A stretch of 64,000 nucleotides of DNA. It comes from Zooshikella sp050749885 (lineage in GTDB: Bacteria; Pseudomonadota; Gammaproteobacteria; Pseudomonadales; Zooshikellaceae). The translations under genes and the position numbers were made by a program. Shown here piece after piece: positions 35,087 to 42,397 of the stretch (its first letter is position 1; each line of letters starts with the position of its first letter). Location of the stretch: assembly GCF_050749885.1 (NCBI RefSeq), contig NZ_JBOIUB010000006.1, positions 62,001 through 126,000 on the forward strand. The letters are read 5' to 3'. The notes under the pieces were generated by a model. It did no database searches. It was not told the DNA's origin and saw nothing but the letters and a program-made list of their open reading frames with translations.

Positions 35087-35572
35087 CTAATATTTACCAC
35101 GACATACTGATGGCAAAAATTCTTTTGCTAAGTCTGTCTTATTGTTCCCGATAGCTTCCATACCAGTTACAGCTTCATCATACCCACATAGCCAAGCAAT
35201 TGGACTCTTTGGACTTTCCTTAACGACTGCAGGTCTAAAAGATAAAACCTTTCCTTGAAGGGGTTTTGATGCTTTATTACCCAACGTTACATGTATAACG
35301 CCAGACTCTACAACCACACCAGTAATTCGATTACCAATTATATAGTTTGGCCTGGGAAGCCCAGCCATTTCATTATTTAAGGGAAATTCCAGATGCTCAA
35401 CATAATAGCGGGTTATATTTTCTCTTATCGTACCAGCCATACTCAAAGCTTCTACGACCTCGCTTCTTTGAACATACACTTGATATGCAGGTAAAGCCAC
35501 TGATGCTAATATTCCAATTATTGACACAACAATCATTAATTCTATTAACGTAAACCCTGTAGTATATTTCAT
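35087..35572 (-). CDS. Type IV pilin-like protein
   Basis: A 161 aa prepilin. The short leader MKYTTG is followed by FTLIELMIVVSIIGILASVA, the invariant N-methylated helix with Glu at +5, cleaved by prepilin peptidase after Gly6. The globular part has two cysteines near the end (WLCGYDE and PSVCRGKY), which form the usual C-terminal disulphide loop of type IVa pilins. It overlaps the preceding GspF/PilC-like gene by 4 bp, so both are co-translated. No ATPase, secretin or peptidase is nearby, so it must rely on machinery encoded elsewhere. Confidence 0.9.
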   Translation of the reverse strand: MKYTTGFTLIELMIVVSIIGILASVALPAYQVYVQRSEVVEALSMAGTIRENITRYYVEHLEFPLNNEMAGLPRPNYIIGNRITGVVVESGVIHVTLGNKASKPLQGKVLSFRPAVVKESPKSPIAWLCGYDEAVTGMEAIGNNKTDLAKEFLPSVCRGKY

Positions 35573-36417
35573 AGTATATCTCCAAGAATAGATAAAGGTG
35601 AATAGGCACTGACTAAGAAAAAGAATATCGCAACCACGACTACCATTGCCACTACGGCAGACATTAATTTCATTTGCTTTTCACAACTTTCCAAAATAGA
35701 TTGCATTTCTATTTCAATTAATTCTTGCATTTCTTTTGAAATACACATTTTTGAGCTACTAATCGACTGGAGATGAGAAACAACTGGATCATCAATCTGT
35801 TTTTTTGCACCACTAAAGAAAAAAATTGGAAACTGTATTATTTCAATCACCCTTTGATAAGATTCCCTTACACTTCGAAACACTAAAAATTTTACTATAA
35901 AACTATTTTCAACCCCCACAGTAAACATAAACAGTTTTTTCATTTTAAAACCGATTACAAATGAGAAAACCAACATTACTGAAACAGCAAAAACAACGTG
36001 TTTCCAGTACTCTTGATAAAACAATAAATTGCTAGGAATTGATATTTTGAAGTTCTCAAATACTTCTAAAAAAGATGGAGCAACTTTAAGTTGATAGATT
36101 CCAACCAAAATACAAAAAAAGAATATCACAAAAGCAAGATAGCCGGTGACTCGCTTAAATCTCATCGGCAATTCAAACTGATTCGCAAAGTTCAAGCCTT
36201 TATAAATTTCTATTGTGTCTTGAGCTTTTTGCTTATCTTGGATGTTACCAATATCATCCAATATCTTTCTAGGCCAACTATCAATTCTTATTTTACCACC
36301 ATATAAGTCACATGATTTTTCACTTTCAATTCGGCTTAAGCACCTCGAAATTTTCTCCTGATCTTTATATTCAACACTTGCTTTTCGGCATATATATCCA
36401 AACCTTTTCCATGTCAT
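35569..36417 (-). CDS. GspF/PilC-like membrane protein, reduced form
   Basis: A 282 aa protein with three hydrophobic regions (about 95-115, 135-155 and 250-275). FCILVGIYQLKVAPSFLEVF and FENFKISIPSNLLF match the V-P-x-F-x-x-x-F-x-x-x...P stretch of the type II secretion F domain, and the end IEIEMQSILESCEKQMKLMS plus a long helix matches the second F domain. PilC and GspF normally have two complete F domains in about 400 residues; here the first is shortened and the cytoplasmic parts are divergent. Translationally coupled to a pilin, it likely forms a small dedicated assembly unit. Confidence 0.6.
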   Translation of the reverse strand: MTWKRFGYICRKASVEYKDQEKISRCLSRIESEKSCDLYGGKIRIDSWPRKILDDIGNIQDKQKAQDTIEIYKGLNFANQFELPMRFKRVTGYLAFVIFFFCILVGIYQLKVAPSFLEVFENFKISIPSNLLFYQEYWKHVVFAVSVMLVFSFVIGFKMKKLFMFTVGVENSFIVKFLVFRSVRESYQRVIEIIQFPIFFFSGAKKQIDDPVVSHLQSISSSKMCISKEMQELIEIEMQSILESCEKQMKLMSAVVAMVVVVAIFFFLVSAYSPLSILGDIL

Positions 36418-36488
36418 AGTTTTTCTCTTCCTTAAATTCCCTTTAAACGATGTATTCTTCAGTAAAACTATTTGGTAGCTTTATTTTT

Positions 36489-36812
36489 TCAGTATTGCTT
36501 TTTGGTAAATTTATTAATCCCATCTTTCTTTCGATGAGGACACCCAGGCCAGCAGCAAGGTCGGCGCTTCCCTTCTTTTAATTCACTTCTCGCTCTTTCT
36601 ATTCGTCGCTGTCTTGTATCAAGTTTTTTAGCATCATCAATCCAGCAAATCCACTCATTACGAGCGATAGGTGTTATGTCCTCCCATACCAGCAAAGCAT
36701 TTCTGTCGTCAGCCAGGACTTTTTCTAAGTCTTCTGGAACACTATGAACCACTCCACCAGAAATTTTTTTAAACATATTAATTTTTGACCCACTGGTTTT
36801 ACCTCTAAACAT
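36489..36812 (-). CDS. YdeI/OmpD-associated family protein
   Basis: A protein of about 107 aa with a highly conserved C-terminal block: LARNEWICWIDD-like (here ARNEWICWIDDAKKLDTRQR), RRIERARSELKEGKRRPCCW and PGCPHRKK. VPEDLEKVLADDRNALLVWE precedes it. This is the YdeI/OmpD-associated family, small cytoplasmic proteins linked by expression to stress and porin regulation but without a known activity. The CCWPGC cysteines and HR could bind metal. I choose ATG 36812; a GTG at 36863 adds 17 residues without support. Confidence 0.8.
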   Translation of the reverse strand: MFRGKTSGSKINMFKKISGGVVHSVPEDLEKVLADDRNALLVWEDITPIARNEWICWIDDAKKLDTRQRRIERARSELKEGKRRPCCWPGCPHRKKDGINKFTKKQY

Positions 36813-37083
36813 GACTAACACCCCACTTTGTTGCAATTTTGAAACACAGAAGGTAGTTAGCACGATAGCATCACTTGTTATTCAGCTATACACTACTGAC
36901 TTTTTCTTAATATCCTAATACTCTACTTTAGTGGGGCTAGTTTGCTACAGCAAGACTTGCGGTAGCCACTTTGACTTATGAAAAAGTACTGCTAGGTGGT
37001 TATGCTTTGGGGAATGACAGTAGTAGCAAAGCCTTCCTGTATGTAATCAGTTTAAAGCTAAGCTACTACACTACAATGAAACA

Positions 37084-37317
37084 CTAATCTTCTATAATTT
37101 TAGTTCCACATTTTTCACAAATAAGATGGCGAGATAAATCATCCATTGAAACCGAAAATGGACCCACAAACCAACCTTTTATTAAACCTGAAACAAACTC
37201 TTTAAATTTACGATTGCTTGAGTTCTCAAAACCACTTGGTTTTCTAACCAGCACAACGATGTGGTGCCTCTCGACACCACAAGACGGACAAAAATGAACT
37301 TCTGTCTTTTTCGACAT
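37084..37317 (-). CDS. Small zinc-ribbon protein
   Basis: A 77 aa protein with CPSCG near the N-terminus (residues about 10-14) and CEKCG near the C-terminus, separated by about 55 residues; together they would form one zinc ribbon. The middle is basic and aromatic (KGWFVGPFSVSMDDLSRHLI). No family is recognised. It is the gene after the last module of the VgrG-linked array, on the same strand but 173 bp away, so a functional link is uncertain. Confidence 0.6.
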   Translation of the reverse strand: MSKKTEVHFCPSCGVERHHIVVLVRKPSGFENSSNRKFKEFVSGLIKGWFVGPFSVSMDDLSRHLICEKCGTKIIED

Positions 37318-37490
37318 CTACTTTCCTCCGTGAGTACTCATAATGAACGTTATTATAACAAAAATGATTATGCTTCACTATTGTATAATGGACAATATGG
37401 AGTGAATATAGGGTCAAGTCTTTTGTTCATAACAGTGATATCTTTTACTGTGAACCACCATAGTGATTTATGGTTTTCTGATGCTAGAGA

Positions 37491-37838
37491 CTACTTAATA
37501 AAGCTCTTGTATTTTGTATCGTAATCATTAAGATCAAACAAAAGTTGCAAACTGAAATACGCTTTAGCATCATCCTCAGTAAAGTACCAATCAACGCCCC
37601 CCGTTGCTCCATCATCAACAATATCACTTTCTGCTATTAGTTTACCTGTATGATTATCATACAACTTGGCATAGACTCTATACTCAGATACTATATAAAT
37701 CTCAACTTTAAACCTTTCATTTGGGCTAACGTCTTCCCAACCATAAGAAGCAAACCCTTTCTCAGCCCATTTGATAAAGATCGCGATACAGCAAACAACA
37801 AAGAGAAAAGCTAAAAACCTGCGTTTATTAGTTTGCAT
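37491..37838 (-). CDS. DUF6201-like membrane-anchored protein, module D (candidate immunity protein)
   Basis: A 115 aa protein from ATG 37838 (AGGA upstream). An upstream start would add 17 residues absent from its paralogues. It has one N-terminal helix (FLAFLFVVCCIAIFIKWAE) and a soluble domain, with S-P-N-E-R-F-K-V-E-I-Y, KLYDNHTGKLIAESDIV and the end FDLNDYDTKYKSFIK. The same plan and exactly the same length occur in modules A and B. Topology (anchor plus periplasmic domain) and the tandem copies behind a VgrG-toxin locus suggest immunity to a periplasm-acting toxin. The DUF6201 label is from memory. Confidence 0.7.
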   Translation of the reverse strand: MQTNKRRFLAFLFVVCCIAIFIKWAEKGFASYGWEDVSPNERFKVEIYIVSEYRVYAKLYDNHTGKLIAESDIVDDGATGGVDWYFTEDDAKAYFSLQLLFDLNDYDTKYKSFIK

Positions 37839-37891
37839 AAAAGTCCTAACGTTTATAATAACCACAGCGAAGGGTATACCACTATTCACTG

Positions 37892-38170
37892 CTAATGGTG
37901 TAGAGGTATAAACCCTAGTATTGCTGCTCCAACGAAAACAAATGCACTCAAAACAAAAATAACCATAATCAACAAAGGTAAAAGTTTTAAAAGTATATTT
38001 TTCTCTTTCCTATTACGAACGAGACAAACCAACACTACACAAAAAAGGCTTAAAAATAAGAAAAAAGCAATACACAAAAATTCTAATCTATACTTATCCA
38101 AAAAGCCTATAACGGGCAATAAATGCACCATTAACGCAACAAAAAACCAAGCATATAATTTCTTTACCAT
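37892..38170 (-). CDS. 92-aa multi-span membrane protein, module D
   Basis: A 92 aa hydrophobic protein with three predicted helices (about 5-20, 28-50 and 62-85) and a basic loop (RNRKEKN). It ends AAILGFIPLHH. It is very close to the module A copy (for example LEFLCIAFFLFLSLFCVV is identical) and clearly related to module B. It ends three bases before the DUF6201-like gene of its module, an arrangement repeated four times in the locus. The pairing suggests the two proteins work together. Function unknown. Confidence 0.7.
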   Translation of the reverse strand: MVKKLYAWFFVALMVHLLPVIGFLDKYRLEFLCIAFFLFLSLFCVVLVCLVRNRKEKNILLKLLPLLIMVIFVLSAFVFVGAAILGFIPLHH

Positions 38171-38174
38171 ATAG

Positions 38175-38825
38175 CTAATACTTTTTCTTTACATGGAAAT
38201 ATTCAGCATCATCATTCATATCGTCATTGCTCTTCTGTTTATAAGGATAAATATCATAATACTTAAAGTAGTGCTCATTAGTCACCTCAATATCTTTTAT
38301 ATTATTATCACTCGCATCAATGTAATAAACTTTTTTATTATTAAGAATATCAACAGATACAAGCTTATTACCATCGAGTAATAGCTGCTTAAGATTAATA
38401 TTCTTGGATATATCAATCTCTGTCAGGTTATTATTAGATAACCAAAGCTGTTCCAGCTCAGTGTTTTTACTCAAATTAATAGATTCAATTTTATTACCTG
38501 AACCCCAAAAAATTTTGAGCTTCTCATTACCTGAAAGATCTACATGCTTAATTTCATTATCAGTTAGTTTCAGCTCTTCTAACAATGAAAACTTCTTTAA
38601 CTCATCAACATGCGTTATGCCTTGCTTCCAACATGTTATTTTTATTACTTCCTCTGTTCTTTTATAGTGATACTTTTCAATACACTTCTGAAAATTTTCA
38701 TCTTTAAACTTAATGTTAGCAATAGACTCAGATATCACTATATCAGGAGATGAATCACAGCCACTAAAGCTAATAACCATAACTAACATGACTATAGATA
38801 GAACATTGGCTTTTAACTTACTCAT
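38175..38825 (-). CDS. Leucine-rich-repeat lipoprotein
   Basis: A 216 aa protein from ATG 38825 (GAAGGTGAAA upstream). A lipoprotein signal (LSIVMLVMVISFSGC) is followed by a short linker and about five internalin-like repeats of roughly 21 residues: LEELKLTDNEIKHVDLSGNE, LKIFWGSGNKIESINLSKNT, LEQLWLSNNNLTEIDISKNI, LKQLLLDGNKLVSVDILNNK and a last VYYIDASDNNIKDI. The tail is acidic. A surface or periplasmic protein-binding role is likely. It overlaps the end of the module C gene by 8 bp and is followed after 4 bp by module D, so it is embedded in the array and may be an additional immunity or adaptor protein. Confidence 0.8.
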   Translation of the reverse strand: MSKLKANVLSIVMLVMVISFSGCDSSPDIVISESIANIKFKDENFQKCIEKYHYKRTEEVIKITCWKQGITHVDELKKFSLLEELKLTDNEIKHVDLSGNEKLKIFWGSGNKIESINLSKNTELEQLWLSNNNLTEIDISKNINLKQLLLDGNKLVSVDILNNKKVYYIDASDNNIKDIEVTNEHYFKYYDIYPYKQKSNDDMNDDAEYFHVKKKY

Positions 38826-39306
38826 TTTCACCTTCAGTTTTTCTATATTCATGTTTTAAAAGTATTTCGTCAATTGAATCCCCTCGCAAATCTAACGTAT
38901 CAAAAAAATAACTATACTTATAATTTGTTATAAAACAGTTTGCCTCAGGGTCTAACAGCATTATTCGATAGCATTTTAAATTAAAGCCAGAGCCTTTTGG
39001 AAATCTTGAGCTTATGTAATCTTTATCCCATTCCCTAGGACCTTGGTAAAAGTATATTATATTCGAGTCTGCTATATACTCTTTAGTTAAATTATTATAA
39101 AGCTTAATATATGTATCATCCTGAGAACCCCGAAATGGTAACCACGGAGAATATATCTCCAATATGTAAACTTGATTAGGACTAACCACCACAGAATGAT
39201 GAAAGGCTAAACCTTTTCCAGCCCATTGTATAAATATAAAAAGTACCACAACAATAATAAACAATGGGTTTCTTATAAATGCTTTAATCTTCTTGACAAT
39301 TACCAT
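38818..39306 (-). CDS. DUF6201-like membrane-anchored protein, module C (divergent)
   Basis: A 162 aa protein with one N-terminal helix (PLFIIVVVLFIFIQWAGKGL) and a periplasmic-looking domain. It shares with the other modules the order of W-A-x-K/R-G, V-S-P-N, I-Y-S-P-W, KLYNNLTKEYIADS. It then carries an insertion (PREWDKDYISSRFPKGSGFN) and a longer tail, so it is the outlier of the four. It follows the 96-aa membrane protein by 16 bp, the same gene order as in the other modules. It is a candidate immunity protein by context. Confidence 0.6.
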   Translation of the reverse strand: MVIVKKIKAFIRNPLFIIVVVLFIFIQWAGKGLAFHHSVVVSPNQVYILEIYSPWLPFRGSQDDTYIKLYNNLTKEYIADSNIIYFYQGPREWDKDYISSRFPKGSGFNLKCYRIMLLDPEANCFITNYKYSYFFDTLDLRGDSIDEILLKHEYRKTEGENE

Positions 39307-39322
39307 AAAGACTAATCCACTG

Positions 39323-39613
39323 TCACCTCAGCGGAATAACACCCAAAATAGCCAAATTAAATATAACAAATGAAAAAGAAGTAAATATAGAGTAAACCAC
39401 CAATGGAAAAACACATAAAACAAGCTTTTTATCACCCCAGTTCTTTTTAGCATAAATAATACTTACAATCATAAGAATAAAAATCAGACCTGCCTGAGCA
39501 TAATAAAGCTCATCTTCATATTGCATCAAAGATTGTAGTCTTCGTATATTTGGAAAAACAAAAAAAACTATCAGCAATAAATACATAAAAACCAAAACTA
39601 CTATTCTATTCAT
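39323..39613 (-). CDS. 96-aa multi-span membrane protein, module C (divergent)
   Basis: A 96 aa hydrophobic protein with three predicted helices, ending NLAILGVIPLR, which corresponds to AAILGFIPLHH in modules A and D. The rest has drifted. Its ATG overlaps the stop codon of an upstream orphan toxin tail (39610-39750) as ATGA, the coupling expected for a toxin followed by its immunity or partner gene. It is followed by the module C DUF6201-like gene. Confidence 0.6.
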   Translation of the reverse strand: MNRIVVLVFMYLLLIVFFVFPNIRRLQSLMQYEDELYYAQAGLIFILMIVSIIYAKKNWGDKKLVLCVFPLVVYSIFTSFSFVIFNLAILGVIPLR

Positions 39614-39750
39614 TTTTTATCACGCTCATCATTAAACTGTTCTGGTATTAAGATATTGATTTTTTTAACACATATGTTAAAAAAATTCTCTGTTCTATCC
39701 ATTATTTCTACTAATTCCTTCTTGCGGGACTCGTGGTTGTGTTCTATGAT
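39610..39750 (-). pseudogene. Orphan C-terminal tail of a second toxin gene
   Basis: A 46-codon open stretch without a start codon lies between the module B stop and module C and ends in TGA overlapping the next ATG. Its translation (IIEHNHESRKKELVEIMDRT and on to INILIPEQFNDERDKK) aligns with the last 42 residues of the intact type 44 toxin (YEFRKKIWENLDE...RISIPSEVFEKNKGN): E-x-R-K-K, an amphipathic helix, I-x-I-P and a charged end. I read it as the 3' relic of a former toxin gene left when the array was rearranged. The alignment is short and needs a formal test. Confidence 0.55.
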
Positions 39751-39765
39751 TTACTGATCTAGTAA

Positions 39766-40113
39766 CTACTTAATAAAGCTTTTGTATTCTGTATCATAAT
39801 CCTTAAGGTCAAAAATTTTTTCTACCCCAATATAAACCTCATCATCTCCACCAATATCCCAATACAAGCGCTCAGGGAACACCCTTTTACTTTCTGCTAT
39901 TAGCTTTCCTGTTTCATTATCATACAGTTTGGCAAAAATATCATTAGGCTCTACTATTGTCCAAGGAGTATATATAGCAACAATAAATTTTCCATTAGGA
40001 CTTTTTCTTTCGTATTCAGAGTATGCTAACCCTCTCTCAGCCCACTTAAAAAAGACCACAGTAAAACTGACAACTAAGAGAAGAATCAAAAGAGTACGTT
40101 TATTAATTCGCAT
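39766..40113 (-). CDS. DUF6201-like membrane-anchored protein, module B (candidate immunity protein)
   Basis: A 115 aa protein nearly identical in plan to module A: MRINKR, one helix (TLLILLLVVSFTVVFFKWAE), then ERGLA, SPNGKFIVAIYTPW, FAKLYDNETGKLIAES, LYWDIGGDDEVYIGVEKIFD and the end DTEYKSFIK. The shared YWDIGGDDEV...GVEKIFDLKDYD block shows a recent duplication with module A; the region after SPNGKF varies most, as expected if that face contacts a toxin. It follows the 92-aa membrane protein by 36 bp. Confidence 0.72.
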   Translation of the reverse strand: MRINKRTLLILLLVVSFTVVFFKWAERGLAYSEYERKSPNGKFIVAIYTPWTIVEPNDIFAKLYDNETGKLIAESKRVFPERLYWDIGGDDEVYIGVEKIFDLKDYDTEYKSFIK

Positions 40114-40149
40114 AAAAAGTCACAACACTTATAGACTTACAATTAGCTG

Positions 40150-40428
40150 CTAATGGTGCAAGGGTATTAACCTAAATACCATTAATACTCCCAGAAGATA
40201 ACAACACAACATAAAAATAGTGACCAGTAATAATGGGACAAGCTTTAAAGCTATGACATACTCTCCCCTATTACGGTAAATGCATGCAATTGTTGTAAAA
40301 AAGAGACATAGAAACAAAATGCAAGCAACAATAAATACCTCTATAATATATCTATTAAACACGTCTATAATTGGCAATAAATGTACCATTAATGCACTAA
40401 ATAACCAAACATAAAGCTTCTTCACCAT
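40150..40428 (-). CDS. 92-aa multi-span membrane protein, module B
   Basis: A 92 aa protein starting MVKKLYVWLFSALMVHLLPI, with three predicted helices and the end LGVLMVFRLIPLHH. Same length and N-terminal motif (MVKKLY.W...L.VHLL) as modules A and D but with a diverged middle. Its start overlaps the end of the four-span protein gene upstream by 7 bp. Function unknown; paired with the following DUF6201-like gene. Confidence 0.7.
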   Translation of the reverse strand: MVKKLYVWLFSALMVHLLPIIDVFNRYIIEVFIVACILFLCLFFTTIACIYRNRGEYVIALKLVPLLLVTIFMLCCYLLGVLMVFRLIPLHH

Positions 40429-40919
40429 ACTTTAACTTTTTCTCTCAGACTTGGAGGAAGAATTATATATATGTTACTCATTAAACAAGCTAAGATACTG
40501 GGCACGCTAATAAACATATAACAAAGAGAAGTGTATTTATACATATCACCTTCAAAATAACTACTACTTCCCGCCAGACTCGTTGAAAAAACATCATGCA
40601 CTCCTATCTTGATACCAAAATCTGCGGCAATCAAAAGAGTAACCGTTGCAAGAAATATTATGATTTTTATAAAAATATTGTTAATTAACTTACTGTAATA
40701 CTGAAAAATAATATAACAAATGAATGATATTAAAAAAGGGATGTTTAATATCATAGAGAAAACTAGTCCATCATTTGTTACATCTTTTAAACTATAGGCA
40801 GAAACACACTCATTATCCTCAAGACAAAGATCTACTCCAAGGATATATAGCCACATTATACTTATTATTAAGCCAATAGATATATATAAACCCAATAAAC
40901 TTTTTATATATTTATACAA
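40422..40919 (-). CDS. Four-span membrane protein (candidate immunity protein)
   Basis: A 165 aa protein with four predicted helices (about 8-28, 48-70, 82-102 and 128-155) and a periplasmic loop with two cysteines (DLCLEDNEC). Helix order, the C...EC loop, the GVHDVF-type segment before helix 4 and the SLCYMFISVPSILACLMSN ending all correspond to the 172-aa protein upstream, so the two are diverged duplicates. Small four-span proteins next to toxin genes often act as immunity proteins; that role is inferred from position only. Confidence 0.6.
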   Translation of the reverse strand: MYKYIKSLLGLYISIGLIISIMWLYILGVDLCLEDNECVSAYSLKDVTNDGLVFSMILNIPFLISFICYIIFQYYSKLINNIFIKIIIFLATVTLLIAADFGIKIGVHDVFSTSLAGSSSYFEGDMYKYTSLCYMFISVPSILACLMSNIYIILPPSLREKVKVW

Positions 40920-40925
40920 AATAAG

Positions 40926-41444
40926 TTAACTCGCAAGCTTCCTAAAAGGTGTATTTCTCAAAATTGAAAAATTGTTTACAAAGCAAAACAGCACTGTTGG
41001 AATAACGACATATATGTAACTTAGAGCTGCATAATAATGTAAATCCCAATGTAGAATTCCATGTAAAGCCCCTTCAAGTTTATTCACTGCATTTGTAGCA
41101 ACAATCCCCCCATAGTAAAGCGACAAAAAGAACAATGGAAAGTATGTAACCACTACAACCATTTTCACAACAATATTATATTCTATTTTTTTATTAAAAA
41201 TACTTAAAACATATATTATCAAACAAAATAGAAAGCCTAAATTAAAACCTAAACCACCTAATATAAATTCCATATCAAATCCATACTGTGGAATGCACTC
41301 TCTTTTTTTGTATATCTCTGATAACGTTATACAGTTTAACTGATCTGATAGTCCAAAATGAATAACACTTATAGTAATGGATATTATAATGGCAATTATT
41401 AGAACAAATGTAAGTATTCTATTCAACTTCAACCACCACAACAT
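40926..41444 (-). CDS. Four-span membrane protein (candidate immunity protein)
   Basis: About 172 aa from ATG 41444. An ATG at 41474 would extend it further into the end of the upstream DUF3289-like fragment, and a TTG at about 41432 is also possible. Four helices, a periplasmic loop with two cysteines (LNCIT and RECIPQ) and the end ALSYIYVVIPTVLFCFVNN match the following paralogue. Overlap of its start with the stop of an orphan toxin tail suggests it once was, or still is, the matching immunity gene. Confidence 0.55.
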   Translation of the reverse strand: MLWWLKLNRILTFVLIIAIIISITISVIHFGLSDQLNCITLSEIYKKRECIPQYGFDMEFILGGLGFNLGFLFCLIIYVLSIFNKKIEYNIVVKMVVVVTYFPLFFLSLYYGGIVATNAVNKLEGALHGILHWDLHYYAALSYIYVVIPTVLFCFVNNFSILRNTPFRKLAS

Positions 41445-41709
41445 AAGGTTGGTATAAATAAACATTATTTGCATTTCTAAAGTGCTGTAATATAAACATT
41501 GATACTAATCTTTCAGACCATTTTGACTTATCTACCTCACTACCATCGTTAAAACCAGCTCCAAAAGTATCATATAACTTTATGTCACTAACAAATACTT
41601 TTGTATCTTTTGTGAAAGGTTGTTTATGAATTTTGTAGCTACCCGTTAAAGCTTGTAATCCGCCAATAAAGGTAGCAATATTATTTATCAATTTGTTGGG
41701 AATGGTTTT
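41419..41709 (-). pseudogene. Orphan DUF3289-like toxin tail
   Basis: A 96-codon open stretch after an in-frame stop at 41710-41712, with only a TTG (41691) as start. It reads NIATFIGGLQALTGSYKIHK, then VSDIKLYDTFGAGFNDGSEV, SMFILQHFRN and YQPYVVVVEVE. The order iGG-Q-a, i-x-x-y-D-x-F-G-a-g-x-x-D, f-x-L-Q-H-x-R and Y-x-P-x-x-x-x-v-e resembles the DUF3289 domain found at the C-terminus of secreted polymorphic proteins. No N-terminal delivery part is attached, so it is an orphan tail, perhaps a reservoir for recombination with the VgrG. The family call is by recalled pattern. Confidence 0.5.
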
Positions 41710-41729
41710 TTAAGTTATTAGTCATGTAG

Positions 41730-42077
41730 TTACTTAATAAAGCTCTTGTGTTCAACATCATAATCCTTAAGGTCAAAAATTTTCTCTACCCCAATATGAA
41801 CCTCGTCATCTCCACCAATATCCCAATACAAGCGTTCAGTGGGAACAGACTGACTTTCCGCAATAAACTTTCCTGTTTCATTTTCATATAGCTTACCAAA
41901 CAACTCATATGGTTCAGTCAATGTTGATAGCTGATATACAACAACTTTAAATTTTCCATTAGGGCTTTCATACTCATAGCGAGGATCAGATAGCCCTCTT
42001 TCAGCCCACTTAAAAAAGCCCAATATAGAACTGACAACTAAGAGAAGAACCAAAAGAGCACATTTATTAATTCGCAT
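41730..42077 (-). CDS. DUF6201-like membrane-anchored protein, module A (candidate immunity protein)
   Basis: A 115 aa protein: MRINKCALLVLLLVVSSILG, W-A-E-R-G-L, SPNGKFKVVVYQLSTL, FGKLYENETGKFIAES, LYWDIGGDDEVHIGVEKIFD and the end DVEHKSFIK. It is the module closest to the intact toxin (the toxin stop is only 320 bp upstream) and therefore the first candidate for its cognate immunity. The N-terminal helix and lack of a signal cleavage site suggest an inner-membrane anchor with a periplasmic domain. The DUF6201 label is tentative. Confidence 0.72.
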   Translation of the reverse strand: MRINKCALLVLLLVVSSILGFFKWAERGLSDPRYEYESPNGKFKVVVYQLSTLTEPYELFGKLYENETGKFIAESQSVPTERLYWDIGGDDEVHIGVEKIFDLKDYDVEHKSFIK

Positions 42078-42113
42078 AAATGAATACAGTATTAATAGAG
42101 CTACACATAAAAA

Positions 42114-42392
42114 CTAGTGATGCAAAGGTATGAACCCTAGCATTGCCGCTCCAGCGAAAATGAATGAACCCACAACAAAAAGCACAATAAACAACAATGG
42201 TAAAAGTTTTAAAACTATATTTCTTTCTTTCCTATTACGAACGAGACAAATCAATACCACACAAAAAAGGCTTAAAAATAAGAAAAAAGCAATGCACAAA
42301 AATTCTAATCTATATTCATCAAGAAAGTCTATAGCGGTTAATAAATGTACTAACATCGCTAAAACAAACCAAATGTAGAGTTTTTTTACCAT
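42114..42392 (-). CDS. 92-aa multi-span membrane protein, module A
   Basis: A 92 aa protein starting five bases after the toxin stop codon, which implies co-transcription with it. Three predicted helices and the shared core LEFLCIAFFLFLSLFCVV, RNRKERNIVLKLLPLLF and the end LGFIPLHH. Nearly the same DNA occurs in module D (for example across 42230-42310 and 38020-38100), so A and D are recent duplicates. It may help the paired DUF6201-like protein or be the immunity protein itself. Confidence 0.72.
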   Translation of the reverse strand: MVKKLYIWFVLAMLVHLLTAIDFLDEYRLEFLCIAFFLFLSLFCVVLICLVRNRKERNIVLKLLPLLFIVLFVVGSFIFAGAAMLGFIPLHH

Positions 42393-42397
42393 TTTAT

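Noticed and set aside
36864..37083. Possible transposase relic upstream of the YdeI-like gene
   Set aside because: Short readable stretches on the plus strand are broken by many stops and match nothing I recognise.
38193..38381. Plus-strand frames inside the module array (also 42130-42378, 40-kb region)
   Set aside because: They are the antisense of hydrophobic or AT-rich genes and lack start signals and protein features.
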